Below are positions 25,343 through 33,973 of a stretch of DNA of 64,000 nucleotides, one piece after another. Below the pieces are notes generated by a model. That model was given only the letters and a program-made list of their open reading frames with translations, was not told the DNA's origin and did not search any database. Positions within the stretch are counted from its first letter, which is position 1. Each line of letters begins with the position of its first letter. The DNA is taken from the NCBI RefSeq assembly GCF_000416985.1, contig NZ_ATDL01000022.1, positions 434,001 through 498,000 on the forward strand. The letters run 5' to 3'. The position numbers and the translations under genes are program-made. This stretch comes from Sphingobacterium paucimobilis HER1398 (GTDB lineage: Bacteria; Bacteroidota; Bacteroidia; Sphingobacteriales; Sphingobacteriaceae).

Positions 25343-26245
25343 ATGAAATTCGGACAGGTAGCAGATCCTTCAGTTATTGACTTCACAATACCACCAACGC
25401 CGCAGGAATCTTTGATTTTATTACAACAAAACAGACAGCATACTCCCATGGAAGTATATGTAGGCTGTGCCAAATGGAATAAAAATGATTTAAAGGGCTT
25501 TTATCCCCGTGGCACAAAGGATGAATTAGCCTATTATTCTACCCAATTCAATGCTATTGAATTGAATGCTACATTCTACAACTCGCCTTCCAAAGCACAA
25601 GTTGAAACCTGGAAGAATAAAACTCCTGAAGGATTCAAATTTTTCCCTAAGATTCCTCAATCCATCAGTCATTTTGGAAGATTGTTGAATTCAGACGAAA
25701 AGGTCAATACTTTTGTAGATTCAACTGTACTATTCGAAGAAAAGTTAGGTATGGCATTTCTCCAATTGATAGATAATTTTAAGCCTAAAGATTTTGACCG
25801 TCTAGAATCTTTTTTAAAAAACTTTCCAAAAGGATATCCATTAGCCGTAGAGGTACGGAATGAGGAATGGTTCTCTCCATCCGTAGCCGAACGTTTCTAT
25901 GCATTATTAAAAGAAACAAACAAGACCAACGTCCTCGTCGATACCGCTGGGAGACGCGACATGATGCACATGCGCCTCACCACACCGACCGCTTTTGTTC
26001 GCTATGTAGGCGCCAACCATCCTTCTGACTATACCCGATTAGACGAATGGATAGAAACCATTGTAGAATGGAAAGAAGCAGGCTTGCAACAACTTTACTT
26101 TTTCATACATCAGAACATAGAAGTAGAATCTCCCTTATTAGCAGCACATTTTATAGAAAAGCTAAATAAAACTATCGGCACCGACTTGAATATTCCGAAG
26201 AAACCCGTGGATGCTAAAAGCAATTCAACGCCTACACTATTCTAA
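25343..26245 (+). CDS. DUF72 domain protein (YecE-like TIM barrel)
   Basis: 300 aa from ATG 25343. The DUF72 family pattern is evident: VYVGCAKW, the FNAIELNATFYNSP segment, GFKFFPKIPQSISH, then LAVEVRNEEWF and the C-terminal YFFIHQN. The family folds as a TIM barrel; its biochemical function is unknown, though genome context in other bacteria has suggested a link to Fe-S or DNA metabolism. A TTG at 25289 would extend the frame, but it lies inside the inverted repeat and upstream of the probable promoter, so it is not the start. Confidence 0.85.
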   Translation: MKFGQVADPSVIDFTIPPTPQESLILLQQNRQHTPMEVYVGCAKWNKNDLKGFYPRGTKDELAYYSTQFNAIELNATFYNSPSKAQVETWKNKTPEGFKFFPKIPQSISHFGRLLNSDEKVNTFVDSTVLFEEKLGMAFLQLIDNFKPKDFDRLESFLKNFPKGYPLAVEVRNEEWFSPSVAERFYALLKETNKTNVLVDTAGRRDMMHMRLTTPTAFVRYVGANHPSDYTRLDEWIETIVEWKEAGLQQLYFFIHQNIEVESPLLAAHFIEKLNKTIGTDLNIPKKPVDAKSNSTPTLF

Positions 26246-26259
26246 TATAAAGTTAATGA

Positions 26260-26336
26260 CCATCAAGAAACAAACCTATCCGCCAGTTGGCGGATCATGA
26301 AATAAATGCGAAGCATTCATAAGTCCCATCAAGAAA
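26260..26336. repeat. Small palindromic element flanked by 11-bp direct repeats
   Basis: Two copies of CCATCAAGAAA (26260-26270 and 26326-26336) bracket 55 bp that contain a perfect 8-bp palindromic hairpin ATCCGCCA-GT-TGGCGGAT (26278-26295) and a second one AATGC-GAA-GCATT (26305-26317). The form is that of a REP- or MITE-like insertion with a target duplication. No coding capacity. It sits between the DUF72 gene and the broken VOC gene. Confidence 0.55.
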
Positions 26337-26366
26337 ACATTCAAATGCACGAATAATTATATACAT

Positions 26367-26756
26367 ATGAAAATAAAAGGCATTCATCATATCGCTATTA
26401 TCGCCAGTGATTATGCTCGGTCTTAGGATTTCTACACACAAATATTGGGGTTGGAAATCCTTAGCGAAGTATATCGAGAAGACCGCTGTTCCTTCAAGTT
26501 GGACCTCGCTATTGACAACAATTATGTCATTGAGCTTTTTACCTTTCCTTCTCATGTGCCACGTCCATCCTATCCTGAAGCACTAGGATTACGTCATCTC
26601 GCTTTCGCTGTAGACCATATTGACAAATGGGTGCTCCGATTACAACAGCAGAATATCGCTGTCGAACCTATACGTATAGATGAATACACGGGAAAGAAAT
26701 TCACTTTTTTAAATGATCCTGACGGATTGCCATTAGAACTTTACCAACAGCTATAG
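26367..26756 (+). pseudogene. VOC/glyoxalase-family gene (YaeR-like) interrupted by an in-frame TAG
   Basis: From ATG 26367 the frame reads MKIKGIHHIAIIASDYARS and then a TAG at 26424-26426, followed in the same frame by DFYTQILGLEILSEVYRED and the rest of a normal VOC protein to 26756. In relatives such as E. coli YaeR the position holds Lys (SK-FY), so a single base change of AAG to TAG explains it. Metal-binding positions would be the His in HHIA, the Glu in VIELF, the His in LRHLAF and the Glu in PLELYQ. Translation from an internal TTG at 26445 would lose the first strand and its His. The nonsense codon could also be an assembly error or be read through. Confidence 0.85.
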
Positions 26757-26763
26757 CACAAAA

Positions 26764-27942
26764 CTAAAGGCCACAAATTTTCTCCAAATAGTGTACGTCT
26801 ATTCCAAAATAGGCCTTCGTTGCATGGAGTTTGTTTAGAACTTCCTGTTGCTTCTGAGAAGTTGTTGCTCTCTTCTCTGCAATAATCATTACATTTTTAG
26901 GGGTATGTGCATCGGAGATAAATTGCATCACCTTCGTCTGATAACCATAATATTCAAGGATTAATGCTCGAATACTATCCGTCAGCATCTCAGCATGCCT
27001 TTCCAGAAAAATGCCGTGTCTAATCATAAAATCAAGTTCATTCTTTTTCCTTACCCGTTCTAATTCCCGACGTACCTGCTTATGACAACAAGGAGCAACG
27101 ACAATAAGTTTAGCATGATGTTGGATACCTTTAAATATCGCATCATCTGTCGCCGTATCGCAAGCATGCAACGCGATCAGAATATCAAGCTCCTCTTTAG
27201 AACTATAAGCATCTATTGTTCCCTGTGAAAAATGCAGGCCGTCAAAACCAGCGTCTCCAGCGATACCATTACAAAGCTCTACCAAATCTTCTCTATATTC
27301 GATCCCCTCAACAACACTTTTCTTATTTAACTGGTTATTAAGATAATCATACAAAGCAAAAGTAAGATAGCCCTTCCCCGCCCCCATATCTACGACCTTA
27401 AGCAAATGATCTGCACTCAACCCTGCTAAAGACGAACTCAAAAGCTCAATATAATGGTTAATCTGACGCCATTTATCCTGAGCTGCCTTATAGACTTCCC
27501 CTCTTTCATCTGTCAGACGCAATGCCTGAAGATAGGATTTCTTGGTATCACCTATTTTACGTTGTTTTTGCACATCATGACTTAAATCGGATGGTTTCTT
27601 AGCCGTTGGCTTTTCACTTCGTTCTGACCAGACTCCTTTCTTATTTTGTTGACATACAATATTAGCTTCTTCAGCAAACAAGGTAACTATCTTAAATTGT
27701 CCTGCTGCTAAATAATCTTTTATAGTCTCTACACCATCCTTTATCGCATAGTTTTTAGTGATATCTCTTGTTTGGTATCGAAAGGTAAATGACAGATTGA
27801 TCTCACGTTTTATAGAAGCTAACTTCACATGAATCTGTTTCAGTCCTTTTTCAGAACCTTGGTAATTCCCTAATGACAGTTTTATAAAATTTCCCTGTTC
27901 TATATGCTGATTTAGCTTTTCAAAAAAAGAAGACAATACCAT
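26764..27942 (-). CDS. Class I SAM-dependent methyltransferase (Methyltransf_32-like)
   Basis: 392 aa. The SAM-binding glycine motif VVDMGAGKGYLTFALYDYL lies near residues 185-203. The later IALHACDTATDD and VVAPCCHKQVRREL segments are characteristic of the Methyltransf_32 group. The N-terminal 140 residues form an additional domain with many beta-type residues (FIKLSLGNYQG). The substrate is not known; members of this group have been linked to RNA or small-molecule methylation. No signal peptide. It is transcribed away from the HAD gene from its own -7 box. Confidence 0.8.
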   Translation of the reverse strand: MVLSSFFEKLNQHIEQGNFIKLSLGNYQGSEKGLKQIHVKLASIKREINLSFTFRYQTRDITKNYAIKDGVETIKDYLAAGQFKIVTLFAEEANIVCQQNKKGVWSERSEKPTAKKPSDLSHDVQKQRKIGDTKKSYLQALRLTDERGEVYKAAQDKWRQINHYIELLSSSLAGLSADHLLKVVDMGAGKGYLTFALYDYLNNQLNKKSVVEGIEYREDLVELCNGIAGDAGFDGLHFSQGTIDAYSSKEELDILIALHACDTATDDAIFKGIQHHAKLIVVAPCCHKQVRRELERVRKKNELDFMIRHGIFLERHAEMLTDSIRALILEYYGYQTKVMQFISDAHTPKNVMIIAEKRATTSQKQQEVLNKLHATKAYFGIDVHYLEKICGL

Positions 27943-27966
27943 ACCTCAAATAATGATTTTAGGCTA

Positions 27967-27974
27967 CAAAGATA
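27967..27974 (-). promoter_or_regulatory. Candidate -7 element (TATCTTTG) of the methyltransferase gene
   Basis: Exact TAnnTTTG match, about 25 nt upstream of the ATG at 27942. Confidence 0.5.
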
Positions 27975-27992
27975 CAAAATCCATTATTGCTC

Positions 27993-28010
27993 ATCCTATT
28001 TTTATAGGAT
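27993..28010. repeat. Inverted repeat ATCCTAT-TTTT-ATAGGAT between divergent genes
   Basis: Perfect 7-bp arms with a 4-nt loop in the methyltransferase/HAD intergenic region, upstream of both -7 boxes. Operator or cruciform; no further evidence. Confidence 0.4.
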
Positions 28011-28082
28011 ATACTAATCACCGACATCCTGTTTTTCATACAAATTTAACAGTGGAAATTCGTCATTGCCGAGCATTTTCTT

Positions 28083-28090
28083 TAAGTTTG
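28083..28090 (+). promoter_or_regulatory. Candidate -7 element (TAAGTTTG) of the HAD phosphatase gene
   Basis: Exact TAnnTTTG match, leading to a leader of about 13 nt before the ATG at 28110. A TTG lies 14 nt further upstream (28066-28068). Confidence 0.5.
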
Positions 28091-28109
28091 AGATAGACAC
28101 AGATTTACT

Positions 28110-28898
28110 ATGCACAACCCAGAAATTGAAGCCGTATTCTTTGATATAGACGGTACCTTACTAAGTTTCAAAACCCACGAAGTATCCCCATCCACAGAAG
28201 AAGCACTTGCACAATTACAAGATAAAGGAATTAAGATCATACTTTCTACAGGACGTTCCATCAATAGCATTGACCATGTAAGATATTTAGGTTTCGACGG
28301 ATATATCACTTTCAATGGAGGCTATTGTGTCTCTCAGGAAGGACATGTTCTCTTTAAAAAAGCTATTGATTCGAAAGATATCAAAAGCCTTCTCCAATAT
28401 GCGACCGAACAACCGTTAAGTTTTTCGTTTATGTCCGAAAAAGAAGTGACCATACATGACGTCACACCCGAGATCGCAGGAATGTATGCTCATCTCAACC
28501 TACCTGTCCCACCGTTAGTTGACATGAACAATGTAGAACATGATTCCATTCTTCAGACCAATATCTTTTTAGGTCCAGAGCAAGAAGAACAGTTTATGCG
28601 CGAAGTAATGCCAAATTCATTAGCCTCTCGGTGGACCCCCTTATTTGCGGATGTCAACCCCAAGGGGCAAAGCAAGAAAGTAGGTATAGATATCTTCTGC
28701 GAACACTTTGGAATTGATATCAAAAAGACAATGGCTTTTGGTGATGGCGGAAATGACATTACAATGCTCCAACATGTAGCATTGGGAGTGGCTATGGGCA
28801 ATGCAAACCCCGAAGTGAAAACCATAGCTGACTATATCACGGACGATGTTGATAGCGACGGTATCTGGAATGCCTTAAAGCATTTCAAAGTATTGTAG
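28110..28898 (+). CDS. Cof-type HAD-IIB family phosphatase
   Basis: 262 aa. Motif I FFDIDGTLL gives the nucleophile Asp12 and acid/base Asp14; motif II is STGR; motif III Lys is in PKGQSKKVG; motif IV is AFGDGGNDITML. The C2B cap lies between motifs II and III, as in Cof/YidA proteins that dephosphorylate sugar phosphates and nucleotides such as pyridoxal phosphate or FMN. The actual substrate is unknown. It is a single-gene transcript that ends in a long bidirectional terminator. Confidence 0.9.
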   Translation: MHNPEIEAVFFDIDGTLLSFKTHEVSPSTEEALAQLQDKGIKIILSTGRSINSIDHVRYLGFDGYITFNGGYCVSQEGHVLFKKAIDSKDIKSLLQYATEQPLSFSFMSEKEVTIHDVTPEIAGMYAHLNLPVPPLVDMNNVEHDSILQTNIFLGPEQEEQFMREVMPNSLASRWTPLFADVNPKGQSKKVGIDIFCEHFGIDIKKTMAFGDGGNDITMLQHVALGVAMGNANPEVKTIADYITDDVDSDGIWNALKHFKVL

Positions 28899-28901
28899 AC
28901 C

Positions 28902-28946
28902 AAATTAAGAAAGGGTAAAGTTATAGACTTTACCCTTTCTTAATTT
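28902..28946. terminator. Bidirectional terminator with a 20-bp perfect stem
   Basis: Arms 28902-28921 and 28927-28946 are exactly complementary, with a 5-nt loop TATAG and A/T-rich ends. It separates the convergent HAD gene and the envelope-protein operon. Confidence 0.92.
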
Positions 28947-28960
28947 ATGCGCTATTTTGA

Positions 28961-30274
28961 TTAGTTAAAAAACTGATAAAGCGCATGTATGCTCTTCTCG
29001 TTGAGCTCGACCTCCATATCAAACCTATTGCTACTCCCCGTTCCTCTTCCACTGATTTCCATTTTTTCAATTTTATCTAACTGAGGAATCCATCCCAAGT
29101 ATCGCTTAGCATCGTCATGACGTACATAAGAAAAAAGAAAAGCTCGGTCACTAGAGAGGTAGGCATATTCATTTTTGACATTCGACGCTGTACTTAAGCT
29201 AATCTGATTACCTTGAATCACTTTATTAAACTTATAGAACATTTTTTCCGGTAAATACCCAGCCAAATGTGGCGATGCTATACAAGTAAATACGATATTG
29301 GGCACCTGCTCTTCCCTTAACTCCGCTTTCTCAATCGGATTGAAATTTTCGTCATAGTCATAAGCAATAATACTATCTGTTTGAAGTACTTCGCCAGTCC
29401 GCCATTGCAAATCTAAATACCCACCATAGTAGTTATTTAACGTATCTACTGGCACATTATAACGCAGGAGGCTCGCTCTATACTTCTCCAAAAGAGGTCT
29501 GATATCTGCTTGACAGTAAATATTCAACACATTAGAAGCGGGTAGTTCACGCACCTTTGCCTCTTTCGGCAAACGAAGAAGACTATTGGATACGGATAAA
29601 TCACCGCTTATCATTCCTTTCGCAAAAGACAAACTCCCAACAACTTTCTTACCTCTTTGCATCCATTGAACATCACCCGAACTTTCAAACTTGAAGTCTG
29701 TCAATGTTTTAATCGCTGTCATCGATGTGGCTTGTTGTTTCCAGATGCCCAACATTCGTTCTTTTTTATCTGTCTTGTCCGTACTTAAGGCGACCAATAC
29801 ATTTTTGGAATCTCCCAGCATTACAACCTTGTCATCATTCCCACGAATCCACCACAGTTCATTTTCTTCTTCGATATCAGCACTTTCTTTACCCAACAGA
29901 TCGCTTGCAAAAAGATGCAACTTGCTCTGATCTTCCACAGTCAGCCAAGCATACCATACATTCGTATCATTTTTCAATGAAAACAAATACACACTTGAAG
30001 GTATGGATACACCCCAGTCCGTTCGTTTTCCTAAACCATCCTTAACTCTCTGAGTACTATCTGTACCGCTATAATATCCAGGATTCAAAATAGCATTCCA
30101 GGCGATATCCGTCAGTATATTATCGACGGCTATCTTCATCACGTATTCACTTTCCCGATGCACCAAGCTATTCTTTGAACGCGACTCGCGTACCTTCAAG
30201 AATAAATAAAGGCCTATCGCTATCAAAGCGATAAGCCCTATTACTATAAATACTATTTTTTTCAACAGCTTCAT
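28961..30274 (-). CDS. Hypothetical membrane-anchored exported protein (third gene of envelope operon)
   Basis: 437 aa from the ATG at 30274; not recognised. Residues about 5-27 form a single N-terminal membrane anchor, and the rest is predicted periplasmic, with beta-rich segments and a C-terminal region (KIEKMEISGRGTGSSNRFDMEVELN). Its start overlaps the stop of the upstream gene by one base (TAATG), so the two are probably made in fixed proportion. An in-frame start eight codons earlier (30298) lies inside the upstream gene and is less likely. Size and overall form resemble its upstream neighbour, suggesting related envelope roles. Confidence 0.75.
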   Translation of the reverse strand: MKLLKKIVFIVIGLIALIAIGLYLFLKVRESRSKNSLVHRESEYVMKIAVDNILTDIAWNAILNPGYYSGTDSTQRVKDGLGKRTDWGVSIPSSVYLFSLKNDTNVWYAWLTVEDQSKLHLFASDLLGKESADIEEENELWWIRGNDDKVVMLGDSKNVLVALSTDKTDKKERMLGIWKQQATSMTAIKTLTDFKFESSGDVQWMQRGKKVVGSLSFAKGMISGDLSVSNSLLRLPKEAKVRELPASNVLNIYCQADIRPLLEKYRASLLRYNVPVDTLNNYYGGYLDLQWRTGEVLQTDSIIAYDYDENFNPIEKAELREEQVPNIVFTCIASPHLAGYLPEKMFYKFNKVIQGNQISLSTASNVKNEYAYLSSDRAFLFSYVRHDDAKRYLGWIPQLDKIEKMEISGRGTGSSNRFDMEVELNEKSIHALYQFFN

Positions 30275-32256
30275 TATTCTTTGATTTTCAAAGACCAACG
30301 GTCGATGACGTCAAACAAAAATGCGAGTGCATTTCCTTTTTTATTTGGAAACTCTACAGCGATTTCACCTGTCACACGATTCCCTTTCACGCCAGTAGAA
30401 GTCATCGAAAAATCACCATATTGCTGTAGATCTGCGACAGTCTCTTCAATAGAACGTTCGACAGGAATATCCAATTCATCCAACAATACTGGGATACGTT
30501 TTGTGTTAAACAATAAACTTAGGTTATTCTTCTTCGCAAGAGCCACATACGGTGCATGTCCTTTACCAGAATACTGGTTTGACTGGATTGATTCCATTTT
30601 TTCAAAATCATTCCCTATAAAAACCATTCCTTGCTTAATCAAAAGATAAACTGTTATACCCGAATTACCATTTTCCTTAACCTGGTAGATACCGTCATGA
30701 TCAATCAACTCATTTTCCTGTACACCAATCTGGATTATCTTTTCAAAAATACGGGTATCATCTGATGAGAACATCCATAAAAACTGAGGTATAGTTTCTG
30801 TCTTTGTCTTCTCGACTTCCTTATAGTCATAATTGTCATCATATTCGTAGTCCGTATAGGTGACATCCACTTTGGTAACACCATTTAGAACAAATAGATT
30901 ATCTCCTTTAATAACTTTCGCAATAGCTTTTTGATCTAATGCAACATCAAACAACAAAGCTCCCAAGCTCACAAAATTTGAATATCTCGGCATAAACGAT
31001 CCGTAGTAACTTTCCATAATCTTTGGAAGATTCTTCAGATATGCTTCTGTATTTACATTGAAAGAAAAGAAACCCAATATATCCTTGTCTAAAAATGGAT
31101 AGAATTTAGGGTTTAATTTTTTATTGTAGATCTCCTTATAATAAGAAGCCATCGTCTTATCAAGCGTAGCGGAACCAACCAACTTCAGTTTGTTACCTTG
31201 TACTACGACACTCGCATCGATACCGTCTATACCATAGTTAAACTTAGGCTTAACACCAAACAGATCCGTCATTATTTCCTCTGGATAAAGATATTTATAG
31301 TACGAAAAAACATCTTTAGCGTGGATATGAGCTATTGTATTTGCATCTAACTTAGGCAGCCTTTTGGGATCGAAAGATTTATAACTGTCGGTCAGCATAA
31401 GCGCCATTTCCGCATTCACCCATTGTTTTACCAATTCATTCTTAATAGAGTCATTATGTCTAGTAATGCTATCATAACGGGTATAATAATCATCAGCATA
31501 TTCGTCCTGATTCAGAATAGAATCAACGACACCATATTCATCATATCCAACAGTGTCAACCCCTGCCAGAGTTGGCGGACCTACTATATGATAGTCGAGT
31601 TCCTCTTCCTCAGCACTTGCTGCTGCGGCCGCAGCAGCAGCGTCAGCCACAGAATCGAAGTCATAGGCTTCCCATTCGGTTGCAGCAGAATCAACCAATG
31701 CTTCTTCCGCATACTCCGCTTCATAAGCATCATAAGCATTAGCAATCAGCCCATATCTATTGATTACTTCTTCTTTTCTAAAATAATAATCCATCGCTAG
31801 ACCGCCCAATACATACACCGTATGATCATCCCAACTCAACCTCATTGTCCGATCTGCTGAATAGATAGTCGGAAGTGAATTGACCAGCTCTACCTTTTTA
31901 TGTTTGGGAATGATAGACTCAAACTGACTTCTATTGGAAAGTGGAATTAAAGCGCCGATATACTGCACACTGTCTGTACCACGTACATAAGCATATGCTT
32001 TAGCCTTAAGGTCGATTCCAAGCTCTTCTATTTTGGAAGTTTGCAATCCATTATCACCATTTATTTTTTGAAAAAGTCCTAACCGTGTTAAGGTAAGATT
32101 CAGATCAGCTATATTCAAATGATCAAATACCGCCTTATTATTGAAAGAAACAACCACAGTAGCATCATGCGGTACTTTACGAATTAAATCCTGCGCATTT
32201 GATGCGAACGCCACCAATACGCCAAAGATCAGTGCAACAAATTTGTGTAGATACAT
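30274..32256 (-). CDS. Large exported hypothetical protein with acidic Ala-rich insert (DUF4836-like)
   Basis: 660 aa. The signal peptide ends near residue 21 (ASNAQ). The opening of the mature part (RKVPHDATVVVSFNNK) recalls Bacteroidota proteins annotated as DUF4836, but I cannot confirm that. Residues about 168-270 form a low-complexity insert rich in Asp, Glu, Tyr and Ala, including eight consecutive alanines at 206-213. The remainder alternates beta-type segments with conserved-looking aromatic clusters. It lies 26 nt after the lipoprotein gene and is coupled to the next gene by TAATG overlap. Function unknown; location periplasm or outer membrane. Confidence 0.75.
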   Translation of the reverse strand: MYLHKFVALIFGVLVAFASNAQDLIRKVPHDATVVVSFNNKAVFDHLNIADLNLTLTRLGLFQKINGDNGLQTSKIEELGIDLKAKAYAYVRGTDSVQYIGALIPLSNRSQFESIIPKHKKVELVNSLPTIYSADRTMRLSWDDHTVYVLGGLAMDYYFRKEEVINRYGLIANAYDAYEAEYAEEALVDSAATEWEAYDFDSVADAAAAAAAASAEEEELDYHIVGPPTLAGVDTVGYDEYGVVDSILNQDEYADDYYTRYDSITRHNDSIKNELVKQWVNAEMALMLTDSYKSFDPKRLPKLDANTIAHIHAKDVFSYYKYLYPEEIMTDLFGVKPKFNYGIDGIDASVVVQGNKLKLVGSATLDKTMASYYKEIYNKKLNPKFYPFLDKDILGFFSFNVNTEAYLKNLPKIMESYYGSFMPRYSNFVSLGALLFDVALDQKAIAKVIKGDNLFVLNGVTKVDVTYTDYEYDDNYDYKEVEKTKTETIPQFLWMFSSDDTRIFEKIIQIGVQENELIDHDGIYQVKENGNSGITVYLLIKQGMVFIGNDFEKMESIQSNQYSGKGHAPYVALAKKNNLSLLFNTKRIPVLLDELDIPVERSIEETVADLQQYGDFSMTSTGVKGNRVTGEIAVEFPNKKGNALAFLFDVIDRWSLKIKE

Positions 32257-32282
32257 ATATAAATTATAAAATTTTTAAACCT

Positions 32283-32975
32283 TTATTTTAATGATATTTG
32301 ATTAGACAAGCTGACTTTTCCATTAACCAGATCCAATACACCTACGCGCATCATCACAGCCTTCTTGTTATCCGACACTTTTCCCATCTTATTATCTTGC
32401 TTGAGGACATTGTCTTCAAATCTATAGATACTCGTAAAAAAAGCGTCCGAAAAGGACTTTTGATTTTCAGGCTTGAGCTTAGCCAGTCCTTTCTTGGCTT
32501 CATCGCTATAGGCCGAAGTCCTTGCGAAAATCTTGGTCTTAGCATCGTATGAATAACTTGAATAGCTGGATACTTTAGCCTTAAAATGCGTAGACAATGT
32601 CTTTGTAAATGTATTCAATGCTGTCACATTGGTAAAATCACAAGATAGGGTACCGATGAAATTGTTGAAATCTAAACTATGCTGCACATTCGAGATACCA
32701 GGAGTCTGTCTTAAAAGCTTTACTACATCATTCACCTCATTCTGTATCTCCCCTTTAGAAGGCACCTTCATACCATCAACCTTATCAAGTTTCATCAAAG
32801 AGGCGACCTTTACCTTGCTCTTGCTCAGGTTGACCGTTGCCTTTATGCTTCCCGAACCGTTTGACTTCAGACTGACATCCTCCACCACATCAAAGCAGCT
32901 TGTCAAACTGAAAGCAAAAACAAACATAGACAGATATACAAAAAAAACAGACCTCTTTCTTATTGGGTGAACCAT
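32283..32975 (-). CDS. Hypothetical lipoprotein (first gene of envelope operon)
   Basis: 230 aa from the ATG at 32975 (MVHPIRKRSVFF), a classic lipoprotein signal with basic start, hydrophobic core and lipobox LTSC. A second possible start six codons earlier (32993) would leave almost no leader, given the -7 box at 33001-33008; longer extensions are excluded by that box. The mature protein is Lys- and Ser-rich, with a likely beta-sheet repeat (GSGSIKATVNLSKSKVKV). Family not recognised. It heads an operon with two large exported proteins. Confidence 0.75.
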   Translation of the reverse strand: MVHPIRKRSVFFVYLSMFVFAFSLTSCFDVVEDVSLKSNGSGSIKATVNLSKSKVKVASLMKLDKVDGMKVPSKGEIQNEVNDVVKLLRQTPGISNVQHSLDFNNFIGTLSCDFTNVTALNTFTKTLSTHFKAKVSSYSSYSYDAKTKIFARTSAYSDEAKKGLAKLKPENQKSFSDAFFTSIYRFEDNVLKQDNKMGKVSDNKKAVMMRVGVLDLVNGKVSLSNQISLK

Positions 32976-33000
32976 ATACGTATCAAATTTCATAATGTTG

Positions 33001-33008
33001 CAAAGGTA
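33001..33008 (-). promoter_or_regulatory. Candidate -7 element (TACCTTTG) of the envelope operon
   Basis: Exact TAnnTTTG match on the minus strand. It sets the lipoprotein start to 32975, or to 32993 if the message is nearly leaderless. Confidence 0.5.
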
Positions 33009-33220
33009 ATAAGCACCTTCAAAAAATAATGAATGCATAAGTACAAAAGCTATTCCAAACCCTGCCATTAAGTTAAAAAAATACAATATTCACGGTTTTC
33101 AGGGATAATGGTTCAGAAAAAATGACAGGTAAAAAGAATCATGTACAAATAAAATATTACAAAAACTTAATTTGTTCCTAACCGCATTCTTCTTAGCTTC
33201 GCATATTATATTTTAATGCT

Positions 33221-33973
33221 ATGCGCACTTTCAAGACACTATCATTAGTATTAGTAATTGCATGTACATTAGTCGGTTGTAGAACTTCCTACCTCCCCAA
33301 GATCAGCAAACCGACTACATATGCCATCAACTCATCCCTATCGGAAGACAGTACTATTATTAAATACTATACTCCCTTTAAAATACAAATGGAGAAGGAA
33401 ATGAATAGAACAATTGGCTATTCAACATATTCCTTAAATAAAAGTAGAGTCGATGCCGAAAGCCTTGCAGGCAATTTTTTTGCAGAAGCACTGCTGACTA
33501 TGGGAAAAAAAATAGATCCCGATGTACAGATGGCCATTGCTACCAAAGGAGGAATACGCTCTGAGGTACAACAAGGCCCCATTACTGTAGGTTCCATGTT
33601 TGAGCTCATGCCTTTTGAAAACACGGTCACCGTACTCGAATTATCTGCTCAGGATATCACTGTCCTTGCTGATTTTATAGCCAAAACTGGGGGACAACCG
33701 ATAGCAGGCTTTACCTTAAAGATTAAAGACAACAAAGCCATCGATTTGCGTATAGGCAATAAGGAAATCAATCCCAACCAGTCGTACAAACTGGTAACTT
33801 ATGATTATCTAGCAAATGGAGGCGATTACATCGAAGGCATCACTACACCTTTAAAGCGAAAAGACAGCAGCATACGCGTTAGAGAAGGGTTAATAGACTA
33901 CGTACAGGGATTAACAAAAGAAGGTAAAAATATAGAGACTAAGCTAGATGGAAGAATTACAATCATTAAATAG
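33221..33973 (+). CDS. 5'-nucleotidase C-terminal domain lipoprotein
   Basis: 250 aa. Lipoprotein signal with lipobox VGC (Cys20). The rest is the substrate-binding domain of UshA-type 5'-nucleotidases: the GGIRSEVQQGPITVGSMFEL segment with the family's Arg and the C-terminal YDYLANGGDY loop. The catalytic metallophosphatase domain is missing; it is encoded by the next gene, which begins 26 nt before this one ends. Together they would form one periplasmic enzyme that dephosphorylates nucleotides. The domain order on DNA is the reverse of that in single-chain UshA. Confidence 0.85.
   Translation: MRTFKTLSLVLVIACTLVGCRTSYLPKISKPTTYAINSSLSEDSTIIKYYTPFKIQMEKEMNRTIGYSTYSLNKSRVDAESLAGNFFAEALLTMGKKIDPDVQMAIATKGGIRSEVQQGPITVGSMFELMPFENTVTVLELSAQDITVLADFIAKTGGQPIAGFTLKIKDNKAIDLRIGNKEINPNQSYKLVTYDYLANGGDYIEGITTPLKRKDSSIRVREGLIDYVQGLTKEGKNIETKLDGRITIIK

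Noticed and set aside
31620..31660. GCN triplet run as a microsatellite or assembly artefact
   Set aside because: It encodes the alanine run in frame inside an intact gene; the flanking frame is continuous, so it is treated as a real low-complexity segment.
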